Part shown: positions 13,085 through 23,771 of the stretch, in pieces
Numbering within the stretch: the first letter of the stretch is position 1
How the letters are laid out: each line of letters opens with the position of its first letter
Origin: Phoronis australis
Lineage: Eukaryota; Phoronida; Phoronidae
DNA: 64,000 bases
Direction: 5' to 3'
Assembly: GCA_002633005.1 (NCBI GenBank)
Contig: NMRA01000498.1
Span: 117,668 to 181,667, forward strand
Made by a program: the position numbers and the translations under genes
Notes under the pieces: model-generated
Told to the model about the DNA's origin: nothing
What the model saw: only the letters and a program-made list of their open reading frames with translations
The model's database searches: none

Positions 13085-13674
13085 AACTATATTGCCTTTA
13101 CCAACTATGCTTTGTTCAGTCCGTAGGGTTCAGGAGTTTTGCAGCACCGCGTAACCGGTTTCCTTGTTGTGGTGATCTCAGTTCTCATTTAGTGATGTAG
13201 AAATTTTAATGTTATGCTATGTGCTAAGCCCTGACTTAATATTAATAATTGGTGTGAATCGTAATTGCTTCTAAAGAGAACCAAGTCAGTTATCACTGAG
13301 TCATCTGGGAATTGTGTTATCGAGACCTAAATATTGTGGGCATTGTTTTTTACATTAAGGAATCAATAATTAAACCTCCCTTCCACCGAAAAAAATATCC
13401 ATTTTTTAATTTAACTACATACTTTTATAAAACTGCTCTTGGTTTGTTCCTTCTTACTAGACGAGAATTGATTGTTGACTTTTGAAAGAACTGTAGAGGT
13501 CGCTATTCCTTGAATATAAAATAACCTGCCATAAAAATCCAACTTTTTAAGATTGGTCTCAAGAAACTACCAGTTCTTCCCAAGGCCTGAATCACATCCA
13601 GTCTAAGTAAAAACTCTAGGTCGAGACCAGTTTTTAGTTTTGTAATGATTGTGGTGTAAATCAAAAAGGAGTCA
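13085..13674. other. Intergenic, no gene seen
   Basis: AT-rich with no coding or repeat signal recognised. Confidence 0.4.
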
Positions 13675-14240
13675 TATTACACACACTACTGTTGAATTTA
13701 AGACCAAGAGTAACGCATTCATCAACATACATGTTTCATTGCACACACTACCATTGAATTTAAGACCAAAAGTAATGCATTCATCAACATCCATGTTTCA
13801 TTGCACACACTACTGTTGAATTTAAGACCAAGAGTAACGCATTCATCAACATCCATGTTTCATTACACACAGTACTGTTGAATTTAAGACCAAGAGTAAC
13901 GCACTCATCAATATGCATGTTTCATTGCACACACTACTGTTGAATTTGAGAGCGAGAGTAACGCTCTCATCAATATGCATGTTTCATTGCACACACTACC
14001 ATTGAATTTAAGACCAAGAGTAACGCATTCATCAACATCCATGTTTCATTACACACAGTACTGTTGAATTTAAGACCAAGAGTAACGCACTCATCAATAT
14101 GTATGTTTCATTGCACACACTACTGTTGAATTTGAGAGCGAGAGTAACGCTCTCATCAATATGCATGTTTCATTGCACACAGTACTGTTGAATTTGAGAG
14201 CGAGAGTAACGCTCTCATTAATATCCGTGCTTCATTACAC
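13675..14240. repeat. Minisatellite, 62-bp unit, about 9 copies
   Basis: The landmark GTTGAATTT (or ATTGAATTT) recurs at 13691, 13753, 13815, 13877 and 13939, exactly 62 apart, and continues to about 14230. Two unit types alternate: one with AAGACCAAGAGTAACGCATT, one with GAGAGCGAGAGTAACGCTCTC, which itself forms a small hairpin (GAGAGCG/CGCTCTC). The run of units 6-8 repeats the order seen up to unit 5, suggesting a higher-order repeat of about 186 bases. Confidence 0.9.
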
Positions 14241-14659
14241 ACCCAGCGCCACAAACCCTTTAACTGTTCATATGTCAGTGGTCTACTTATCTGTTTAGGG
14301 ATTAAGGGATAAACCGGCCAGTCAGCAAGCTCAATTAAAAAGTAACAGTAGTTTTCAAAAGACTTGATGATTTCTTGGAACTTCGTCTTACATCGTAGAA
14401 GTAATGGGGAAAACCCATTAGGAAATAGATGAAATAAACACCAAATTATTTGCAAATGAGTAAAAAATTGACCTAAATTTTGCCAATTTTCATTACGAAG
14501 GGTTATCAATTTTCTTACAACCTCCCGTAAAACCTCGACAATTTCAAAAAGAAATATTTGCCAAAATTACCCTTCCAGCGTTTTTCAAGGTCTTCTAACA
14601 TTTTTGTGAACGCCATGTTTTGTGTGATGGAAGCTGTGGTGCAGAACTTGAACATTGCT

Positions 14660-15710
14660 TACTATGTAGATGAGATTTTACTGTGCTGTATTTGGGTATA
14701 GACTTAGCTTTGTCAGTCCTGCAAATGATCAGTAATTTTACTGTGCTGTATTTGAGTATAGACGTAGCTTTGTCATTCCTGCAAATGATCAGTAATTTTA
14801 CTGTGCTGTATTTGAGTATAGACATAGCTTTGTCGTTCCTGCATATGATCAGTTATCTTACTGTGCTGTATTTGAGTATAGACATAGCTTTCTCATTCCT
14901 GTAAGTGATCAGTAATTTCACTGTCAGCTGTATTTGAGTATAGACATAGCTTTCTCATTCCTGTAAGTGATCAGTAATTTCACTGTCAGCTGTATTTGAT
15001 TATGGACATAGCTTTGTCATTCCTGTAAATGATCAGTAATTTTATGGTGCTGTATTTGAGTATAGACGAAGCTTTGTCATTCCTGCAAGTAATCAGTAAT
15101 TTTACTGTGCTATATTTGAGTATAGACATATCTTTGCCATTCCTGCAAGTGATCAGTAATTTTATGGTGCTGTATTTGAGTATAGACAAAGCTTTGTCAT
15201 TCCTGCAAGTAATCAGTAATTTTACTGTGCTGTATTTGAGTATAGACATATCTTTGCCATTCCTGCAAGTGATCAGTAATTTTATGGTACTGTATTTGAG
15301 TATAGACATATCTTTGCCATTCCTGCAAGTGATCAGTAATTTTATGGTGCTGTATTTGAGTATAGACATATCTTTGTCATTCCTGTGGGTGATCAATAAT
15401 TTTACTGTGCTGTATTTGAGTATAGACATAGCTTTGTCATTCCTGCAAGTGATTAGTAATTTTACTGTGCTGTATTTGAGTATAGACATATCTTTGCCAT
15501 TCCTGCAAGTGATCAGTAATTTTATGGTGCTGTATTTGAGTATAGACATATCTTTGTCATTCCTGTGGGTGATCAATAATTTTACTGTGCTGTATTTGAG
15601 TATAGACAAAGCTTTGTCATTCCTGCAAATGATCAGTAATTTTATGGTGCTGTATTTGAGTATAGACATAGCTTTGCCATTCCTGCAAATGATCAGTAAT
15701 TTTCTTTGTC
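14660..15710. repeat. Minisatellite, 60-bp unit, about 17 copies, abutting the SFR1 exon
   Basis: The unit consists of GTGCTGTATTTGAGTATAGA, then CATAGCTTTGTCATTCCTGC, then AAATGATCAGTAATTTTACT. Copies are regular at 60 bases across the block; two near 14910-15000 carry a small insertion (CTGTCAGCTG). Because 60 is a multiple of three, both strands stay open over hundreds of bases, giving spurious 227- and 230-codon frames. The array ends at the SFR1 splice acceptor, and the last partial unit supplies the acceptor's pyrimidine-rich stretch (TTTTCTTTGTCATTTTAG). Confidence 0.95.
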
Positions 15711-15717
15711 ATTTTAG

Positions 15718-16431
15718 ATGAGTGCTGCTCTTAAGGCTCGTCTGAGAAAGTGTGGACAGTGGTATGCGAGCCCAAAAGCCTCACCATCACAAAACTGTGA
15801 AGTTGTTTCCCAAAGCCATGGACAGAAAAGCAGTAGTATTCCAACTCTAGCTGCTGAATGCTATCAAAATGTGCCAGTCTCCGGTGTGCAATCTTCAACT
15901 CCTAAATCCTCTACGACACGAACTCATCCGTACGCAACTCCTAGAAATTCCAATTTCAGGAGGAGACTGGGTGCTTTCACATCCCCAAGATTTGTCAAGA
16001 AACAAGCTGAAAGTTCTGACTCCAGTGTGGTTTCTGGTACAAATGTGCCTCCTCACAAACTGGTTTTGGCAAATACAATTGAAGAAATCCCCAGGACGTT
16101 AAGTGTAAAACATGGTGATAACACCAATACCCAAAGTGATGTGACCATGCCAGTGTCAAGCTATTCTAAGTCCCAGTTGCGAGATTTAATCAAAGACAAA
16201 CGAGAGGTTTTACGTAAGCTGAATCTTGTAAAAATGTACAGAAAGAAAAACAATTTGAGTGAGCTGCAGGATCTGATTGACAAATGGCAACGTGTGGCAC
16301 AAAAGGCAATTGAAGAACTTTGCGAGATTTCACCTGAGCCTAAACCAAGTTTGGCACAGATTCTGGACTATTTTCAGATTGATCATTCGCTAGTTAAGTT
16401 TGATCTGGATGAGAAGTCCTTTAAAAGTTAG
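15718..16431 (+). CDS. SFR1: SFR1, Swi5-dependent recombination DNA repair protein 1 homologue
   Basis: SFR1 forms a heterodimer with SWI5 that stabilises RAD51 filaments during homologous recombination in the nucleus. The 237-residue frame has two conserved parts. The N-terminal box MSAALKARLRK resembles the MSATLRERLRK box of vertebrate SFR1. The C-terminal region from about residue 150 is a coiled-coil-forming helix (LRKLNLVKMYRKKNNLSELQ, then LIDKWQ) followed by a LAQILDYFQID segment. The middle is Ser/Thr/Pro-rich and poorly conserved, as usual for the family. Human SFR1 is about 245 residues. The ATG lies directly after a splice acceptor (TTTTAG/ATG), and vertebrate proteins extend upstream of this Met, so one or more upstream exons, possibly coding, are likely before the minisatellite; I could not identify them. 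The stop at 16429-16431 ends the single visible coding exon. Confidence 0.88.
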   Translation: MSAALKARLRKCGQWYASPKASPSQNCEVVSQSHGQKSSSIPTLAAECYQNVPVSGVQSSTPKSSTTRTHPYATPRNSNFRRRLGAFTSPRFVKKQAESSDSSVVSGTNVPPHKLVLANTIEEIPRTLSVKHGDNTNTQSDVTMPVSSYSKSQLRDLIKDKREVLRKLNLVKMYRKKNNLSELQDLIDKWQRVAQKAIEELCEISPEPKPSLAQILDYFQIDHSLVKFDLDEKSFKS

Positions 16432-18972
16432 CATTACCAGCTAATATTCTGTTGTTGTCGTTTCATTTTCTTTGTCTCGTAACGTTTATTCATATTGCTG
16501 GTACTGACGAGTCCAGTGAAGTGTGAATTATCTTTTAGCAAACACCAGCTTCAATACCAAGATCTTTGAATCAACTCTCCTGTTTTTCAGAAGTACAAAT
16601 TAAAAATGCATTATGTGACTGTCCTAGTGTTCAAAAGGTACATATAGGACAGGTTACACACCTGTGAGACCTGTTTCTCAAAGCTGTTGTCTTCTAATTT
16701 CAGCTAAAAATTGGCTCGCAGATGACTTAGACTGTTTCATAAGAACGGGCTAGAGCTGACAGTCAGAAAATCTGGTGTACGGTACAACTCAAAAGTCGAA
16801 AGGACAGAAATCCATAGTCTGCTCAAATAGAAGACAAAATATTTCGATAAACTCTAAAAACAAAAAATAAATCAGTTTTTGGCTTGTTATTAGACAAAAG
16901 CCAATAGTGTCTTCAAGAAACGTGCACCTGAGTCAAATGCATAATTGCCTAACACGTTTTTAATTAAAAATATTGAAGTACAGGTCAGGTTTTTGTTATG
17001 GGAAATAGTGCTCGTAGTTCTTAAAAATGTTGGAAGTGCAAATTCGCTCTCCATCCGAAAACTTGAGTCTTGAGGTAGCTGTCAGAGCTCATCTTTTGCC
17101 TAGCCATGGTTTGTTCAGAGCAAGCTCTGGTATTGGTATTGGTTGTGCTGCAAGTCTAACGAGGGCGCTGGGGTATTACAGTTGCTATTGTCAATTGGCA
17201 GTTGTTCCAAGTTCTTTGTGGAGGGGTAATCCTTTACCATTCAGGGTGTGTTCCATGGAACAGTTGAATTATCTGCTTGCGCTTGGTCAGTATGACCTAC
17301 CTATAAACATGGTCTTCAGCAGGCTCTTTCATTCATCATATGTGAAAATGTTGCAACCACCACTGAGTTTTGAATAAACTTTTGAAGTTGTTTACAGGTC
17401 TCTAGTTCATGAATTTTGCAGAAAGTAAATGTTTTATACACATATCCACTTGCCTTGTTGCTTTTTTATAAAAAAACAATACTTTTGCAGGTCATTAACA
17501 AATTTTTCATTGTCATCTCTCAATTCTCAGCCATTTTCATGTTCAACCGAGGAGTCTTACTGGACTTGCCGGGAAGTGCGAGTTAGTTTTTGGTTCGCTG
17601 GTACCTGTTGATGAATGACGTTGGTAAATCTAAGCTGGGTTAGTAAAACTTTGAACTGTGGTAGATGATTGGCCCAAGTCATGATGCTAGACAAGAGAGT
17701 ACAGGAATGCTCAACAGTGAACTAGATGGATATCTGGACAGCTAGCACTGTCTAGAAATGAAACAGATTTTTGCAATTTTGCATTGTAAGAAATATCTAT
17801 GGACACACACTGTCAGAGGAATTTCACATTATCTGTGTATGCCCATTTGTTGCTTGTTCAATGTGCCTCAAGTTGTCAAATGCTTTGTATAGTGATTCTA
17901 ATGTTGAGGGGAATTTTTAATCATTGGGACGGGAATTTTTGGGCCTGTGTGATTTTTTGATATTTTTAATGGTGTAATGAGGCTTGTTATTCAGCTCCAA
18001 AATCAAACCATCGAGAGCCTTGTCACCTTTGACGAGTCAGAATTGGTCATAGTGATTGATTATGCTATGATCAAAAAAGCCATCATTAACCAAAGTTATT
18101 TTTATTATCAAAAATAGTTATTTACAAAATAAAATAAGCATCTCAATTGAAAGCAAAATAATGATCTTGTCTATATCGGTGAAAACCAATATGTAATGCC
18201 AGCCACATCTGCAGTTGAAGACTCTTGACAAGAACAAGCAAATTCAACGAGTGAAACAAATACTTTTGGTGTGCAAATTGTGTTCCTCGTTGACACCCCT
18301 GTCATAAATTGAACAATCCTTAGAGTTCAGCTGTCGAAGACTAATTGCACACATAGGTTCTTAAAAGTTTGGGAACAGTCTATTCACGAAGGCACTGCAG
18401 CACGATGTCGAAATTTCAGCGAGCGTACTTTAGCAAAGTGAATGCAAACATTTCAACCCATAGACAACATTTGACTGATGGGATTACAAATAGACTCATT
18501 CATTAATGCTAGTCACTTATGAGTGAAATGTTCAGCAATATCTTCCAGAGACTTGCGAGATCTCGCCGAGCTCACAAAATACAGACTTCGTTACAAGCTC
18601 TCCCGTGGTAGGTAGAGCCCGCAAAAATTGGCCAAGCTGCATCCCAATATAACTGCAGTAAAACTTGCAGTAAAACTTGCTAATAACTACATCAAGTTCA
18701 GCTGTGCAGTTGTTCTAGTTCGTACATTTGTACCTTCAGATAAGCCATATTTCATAATACCAGGGTGAAATCTTTTGGTCGGTTTGGATAACACTTATGC
18801 CCGTTTTACTATAAATTAGCACCAAATTGCTGCAAATGTCATGATCACAAACTTCCAGCATCTTCTAACACAATTCTTCCACTGCACAAAATGTACATTT
18901 TTCTCTTCACCACTTGGGAGTTTCACTCTACAAAATGACATGCTGCACTTCAACTGCAGTTTCTACTGTTGT
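16432..18972. other. Region between the convergent SFR1 and securin genes
   Basis: It holds the 3' UTRs of SFR1 (+) and securin (-). A possible poly(A) signal for SFR1 is the AATAAA near 16866; the less canonical ATTAAA near 16601 is closer. A 116-codon frame at 17027-17377 has no recognisable domain and is not called. Confidence 0.4.
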
Positions 18973-21900
18973 TCAAATCATTGGCAAGAACATATCTGCA
19001 CAGTCTTCAAAGTTCAGAGGTGGGAGGTCAAGGGTGTTGAGTTCAACATCTGGCAAACAGAGGTCATTCTTGTCGCACTCTCGGGGATCTGAAACAAGTG
19101 TCCATAGGTTAGACAATTAGTGTACCCCAAAAACACTAAGTATCAAAATCTCCCTTTGCTTGCACAGACCACCCACACACAACAAATGTACACTAGAGCC
19201 ATCGATACATTATACTAAGCATAAACAAAGATTTGAAATTCACTGATCATATGTTAATGCCATTCAATCATCTCGTATGAGAAATCAAATTCAGTTGTAA
19301 ACAATTACACTGATGTGACATAACTTGTCGGGGTCAATCAACTGCTCACTGCTAGTAATCAAATAAAGCAATTAAATAAAACTTAAAGAACTAAAACCAT
19401 TGTCGGTATTCTCCTGACAGTGTTGCAAAATGGAAATCTTGCATTTACTGTAGAAACATGATATCAAATTTGCCATGACTGTTGTTTTTAGTAATTCAGG
19501 GCTACACTTCAGAATTCTAAGTACCACAGTATCTCAAAAGTGACCGCTGGTTTGCATAATGGGCAAGGCACTCAAGGTGCTCGAGAATTCTACAGTGGTT
19601 AACACTATTAAAGTAACAAAAGATCTGAAGCAAATGAGTAGCTGCAAGTCACTTCTCGCCAAAGATTCAGTTGTTATCGTGCATTCTCCCAGCAGGTCTA
19701 CAACACTTATAAATATGAGACCTGGAAGAGACAATGAAACCCTTGTTCAGGCTGTGCTACATATTTAATTGAGATGACAAGGTCTGTTCTGGCATACTAC
19801 ACTCTTACCTGGCATGGGTATCTCCTGCAGTGTGTTGAGGTCATCCCACACGTCTCTCGCTGTACTCTTCGTAGAGTTTCCCTGATGGAAGCTGTATAGG
19901 TCAGGTCTCCAGTTTACCACGTCGTGGATGAATGAACTGGGCCTCTTGTTCACTGGAAGGATGTCCTCGTAGGTGTCTGGAATAAGCGAAATGTCTCGGT
20001 AATTGGCACAGCGCTGCTCTAAGTTTAAACACTTTTACAATGTAAACTTGTGGACAAGGTCTTGCATAACTTAAAAGTTATGCAAGACCTTGTCCACAAG
20101 TTTACATTGAAATATCTACAAAGCTTTTGAATTCTACTCAGTAAAAGTATGTGTTATCTGAAGGCAGAAAGCCAGTAAAATGATTTTTGACCATATATTT
20201 TTAGTAAAGTTTAGCAAAGGTACATTCATTGCAAAGCAATGGTATCAATAACCAAATTTTGTTCATTTATTTTGGAATCTCAAAAAGACGTTACAGTTTT
20301 CGAAATCATTACATTTTTGTTTATGCAGACTTTGGAGAACAATGCACAATAACCATAATAATGTTTCGAATTAAGCCAAATTAGGACATTTGTCTATGGT
20401 TTCACATAATCTTAAGCCGCAGACCAATAAAAATGTGGTACCATTTGTACTAATAAAATCAGTGGGAATTTGGCTACAAGGGAGGAAATGACAGGTGTAT
20501 TGTGGCTGAATAATAAGTGATCTTTTCTACTGCTGGCAAAACCTGGGCGGTTTAGTTGAAGGCAAACTCTATTTTAAGCATGAATCTATTTGGCTTACAT
20601 GTAGACGGGTCTACATTTAGAAACCCCTGCGCTTGTGACCGGAAAACTTTTTTTGAGACTTGACCAATCGCAGCACGTGAACTTGACAGATTTCTCAAAG
20701 TGTAGCACACGATTTGTCAATTTTCGAGTCTAGTCTCGAGTAAAATTTAATGTTCACCAGCACTGGTAAGTGGTAGCATCTACTAATTTTGGAGTCGATG
20801 TCTAGTCCTAAACAGCTGTGTCTAACTGTTACTTACCAAGTAGATCTGGCGTAATGTGCATCTGTTCAATGTCATCGGCAGTTGGAACTGTTGGTACCGT
20901 CAACAGAGACGCTTTGACATCAGGTTTCACAAAGCTCTGGAAGGAACAGGTAGTGCAATGGGAGACAAAACTATATGGCACGTAGCCAGGTGCGTATATT
21001 ATGTAACAAATCGTGACGATGATAATGCAAACGAGTGTAAATACTGCAGCAGGGAAGCTGAACCACTAAGCTAGCAAAAGCATATTCAAAGACAGAAAAT
21101 AAGATTTTTTCAGGAAAATCCTAAAATGCTTTAGTCAGTTCAAAATGCATTTTGCGCGAGTTCATAGTACACACTTCCACACTGCATACAGTGTTCATTG
21201 GAGTGTCACAGCTTTGGCAGTTTTTCAGCAAGTCCTCTCTGTATGAAGCTGCACAAAGAAACTGAGTTTTTTGAGAGCAGAAAATACATTGTAAGTTAAC
21301 GGATAAGATGTATTATAATTATGTTGTTATAAAGTAGTGCGTTCATATCATATCAGTAAGAGTAGTGTTCATGTTCGTTCATATCATGTCAGTAAGAATT
21401 AGTAGTGTTCATGTTCGTTCATATCATGTCAGTAAGAATTAGTAGTGTTCATGTTTGTTCATATCATGTCAGTAAGAATTAGTAGTGTTCATGTCCGTTC
21501 ATATCATGTCAGTAAGAATTAGTAGTGTTCATGTGCGTTAATATCATGTCAGTAAGAATTAGTAGTGTTCATGTGCTTTCATATCATGTCAGTAAGAATT
21601 ATTAGTGTTCATGGGTCCTGGATTTGCACTTTGGTAGGGGCAGAAATCTTCAGACATATCTATTTAATAGTTCACGTGATGTGATCAACATGTGGTGTAT
21701 AAATTATAACTTAAAAGATTACAATTTTTTCCCTAAATAACACAATGTGTTCCAATGTAAGAAATGGTTAACATGTATGTTTTTGTCCAGCAGGGTTCAC
21801 TGTAGAAAAATATCGCAATGATTCAACTCTCCAACAACAGCGTGCATGTGCCACTCACCTTCCCAGCCATTTGCAATGCAGGGGCCTTCTTCATGGACGG

Positions 21901-22555
21901 TACTCTCTGTCTGTTCTTTACACTCAGTTCACTCTGTGAGGCAATCCTCTGAATGTTGTTCACGTCCCCCAAGGCACGCCGGGGGGTGACGAGGTTCTTC
22001 TGGACATTCTTTTGAATATTTTTACCCACTGCAATTGCATCAAAGGGAGAACATGAAGTCTTGGTTAACAAGTAGGCAAAGACTGTTTGGCAAGAGCAAG
22101 GTATATTTTTACTTTTGACATTGATTTTACATTATCAAGACCTTGCAGAAAGCAATTATCAAGAGGTACAAGTCTTTTGTTTAGCTCAAAGTAAACTGCC
22201 CTATAACACTAAACACAAGAAAATTGGAAAGCAGGTTTGCATTCCATACACACGATCATGAGAAAAGGTAGTGATCAGTACTTCGCTTATAATGCATGGC
22301 ATTAGGTTGCGAAAGACTTGATATAAGTAAGTGTTTTCGTGAGTTTCTTGCACGCATGGAATGCATGTCAGGTTTGTCCAATCTGTGTGGGACAAAAACA
22401 TGATCAGGATAACTGCAGGTCAGAGGTCACTGCCCACCTGTCCCGACTACCTCACCTGGGGCTGCCTTCAAAGGACCGCCAATTGGTGCCTTCAGTCCCG
22501 TTCTAGAATTTGTGTTCTCCTGGTCAACATATGGACGAACATTAATCGCAGCCAT
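18973..22555 (-). CDS. Securin-like (PTTG1-type) separase inhibitor, five exons
   Basis: Coding exons on the minus strand: 22555-22456, 22028-21859, 20936-20837, 19976-19809 and 19088-18973. All have GT-AG borders and compatible phases, totalling 217 codons plus stop (human securin is 202). Securin inhibits separase and is destroyed by APC/C at anaphase. Supporting marks: the N-terminus MAAINVRPYVDQEN matches the VDKEN position of vertebrate securin; a full destruction box RRALGDVNN (RxxLxxxxN) follows at about residues 46-54; then a basic stretch and an acidic, proline-containing C-terminal half ending LNTLDLPPLNFED. The KEN box is degenerate (QEN). Securins diverge rapidly, so the name rests on the architecture, length and these short motifs. 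Another D-box protein is possible. The gene is head-to-head with NAGK; intron 2 contains a 40-bp minisatellite and intron 3 a perfect hairpin. Confidence 0.68.
20038..20109. repeat. Perfect palindrome, 35-bp arms, 2-bp loop
   Basis: Arm 20038-20072 (starting CAATGTAAACTTGTGG) is exactly complementary to 20075-20109, with AA between. It lies in securin intron 3. Unlike the pair at 1613 and 1727, it is not beside an N. No flanking target duplication is obvious. Confidence 0.9.
21341..21615. repeat. Minisatellite, 40-bp unit, about 7 copies
   Basis: The unit GTTCATATCATGTCAGTAAG plus AATTAGTAGTGTTCATGTTC recurs every 40 bases. Units differ mainly at the base or two after ATGT. It lies inside securin intron 2. 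Confidence 0.92.
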
Positions 22556-23771
22556 TGTCAAGCAACGGTGAGCTGAAAAGAGGAAAATCATTCATGAAGG
22601 CAAATTTATCTCAAACAGAATTTCTAGTGTTCTGTAAGTAAATGGGTTAAGCTCATATTCTGTTTTGAAATTGTTATCCATGAGTTTTCCAGGACATAAT
22701 CTTGGTTTTCCATGTTATCTCACCTTCATAAAAGTAGACCAGTGGCAATAATGATTTTTGCCAAGTCCACACAAAAACTCAAAAATGAGTGGTAGCATTG
22801 TGCTTATCTTAAGAATAACAAGAGCAGCACAAAGCAATGAAATGCAAGTGGAGTCTCACCAGCACTAGTCAGATATAACAGTCCCTGATTTTTGCGATTG
22901 AGAATCAGTTTCATCCAATGAATAACAGGCAGGGCATTAGTCATTACTCAGTGATTGCCTGTTTCTCAATCTCAAAATCAGGGACCACTATATCCGACCA
23001 GAGCCAGCTTCACTGTTTCCAAGACCAAGGTTGGTTGTCTAAAGGGCCTGGGCATGTTCGAAACGGTGGTCACTATCTAGTAAAGGGCTTGTGCAGCCTG
23101 TGGCTGGTGGAACCTCAGATGTCTAAAAGTCAACCTCTGGCTCTGTCTGAGGACGTGCAAAACCTATTGTCACAGAATTTTTCAACTTTTCAAAATTATA
23201 AAAGCATGAAAATTTTGTGAGAAAATAGATAAAATTTGAGTCTATTACTGGAATAAAACTTGCTAGTTACTTTGAATAATTTTAGTACGTTTCATTCCAC
23301 TATAAACTTAATAAAGACTCAAATTTATGCTTTCACAATAATAATGTGAAAAGATGTCGAAAACCTTCAGTTGTAAGAACTTATAACTTAACCAGATTAA
23401 TAATCAATATTAACAACAAGATCGGCTGACAGTGACAGAACACACAAGTGACAAGTCTATTCTAAATGAACAACAAACAACCTTCACACACGATGAAAAG
23501 TCGGGAAACGCTTGTGCAGCTTTTGTAATCCTCTTTCCTTGAACTTCGCGGCGTGAAATGAAATTGGCCAATGAGAAACGTTCACATAATCACGTGCATG
23601 TCACCGAGTGTCCGTTCCAGTCACCAGGTAGCGTTGTCGTGTGGGGATTACTTCTACTACTCATGCCATTGCCCTGGCACACTGACAACAACACGAATCT
23701 GTTTCAGTGGTTGGCATTGATAAATTGGTTCCAGGGATTTGTTCTTCAATATTACCTACTCACTTAAAAAA
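22556..23771. promoter_or_regulatory. Head-to-head interval between securin (-) and NAGK (+)
   Basis: About 1.2 kb separates the two start codons, so both 5' flanks lie here. No TATA box or CpG-rich core is convincing. A family 1 foldback element occupies 22868-22998. The role as promoter is inferred from gene orientation only. Confidence 0.45.
22868..22998. mobile_element. Foldback element (MITE-like), family 1
   Basis: The left end (AGATATAACAGTCCCTGATT) and the reverse complement of the right end (GGATATAGTGGTCCCTGATT) match over about 40 bases including GATTGAGAA. The centre contains CAGTTTCATCCAATGAAT, shared with 24249 onward. It lies between the securin and NAGK starts. Confidence 0.7.

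Noticed and set aside
13675-15710. Regularly spaced repeats that superficially resemble a CRISPR array
   Set aside because: The units are head-to-tail tandem copies with no unique spacers, in an intron-containing animal genome.
14986-15721. Open frames of 227 and 230 codons on opposite strands
   Set aside because: They are produced by the 60-bp tandem array, whose unit is a multiple of three. The peptides are perfect 20-residue repeats with no independent coding evidence.
16600-17000. Further SFR1 coding sequence downstream
   Set aside because: The frame has a clear stop at 16429-16431 after a complete conserved C-terminus.
17027-17377. 116-codon plus-strand frame
   Set aside because: It lies in the SFR1/securin convergent interval with no motif and no splice context.
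20038-20109. microRNA gene call for the hairpin
   Set aside because: The arms are perfectly complementary with a 2-base loop, unlike a metazoan pre-miRNA with mismatches and a larger loop.
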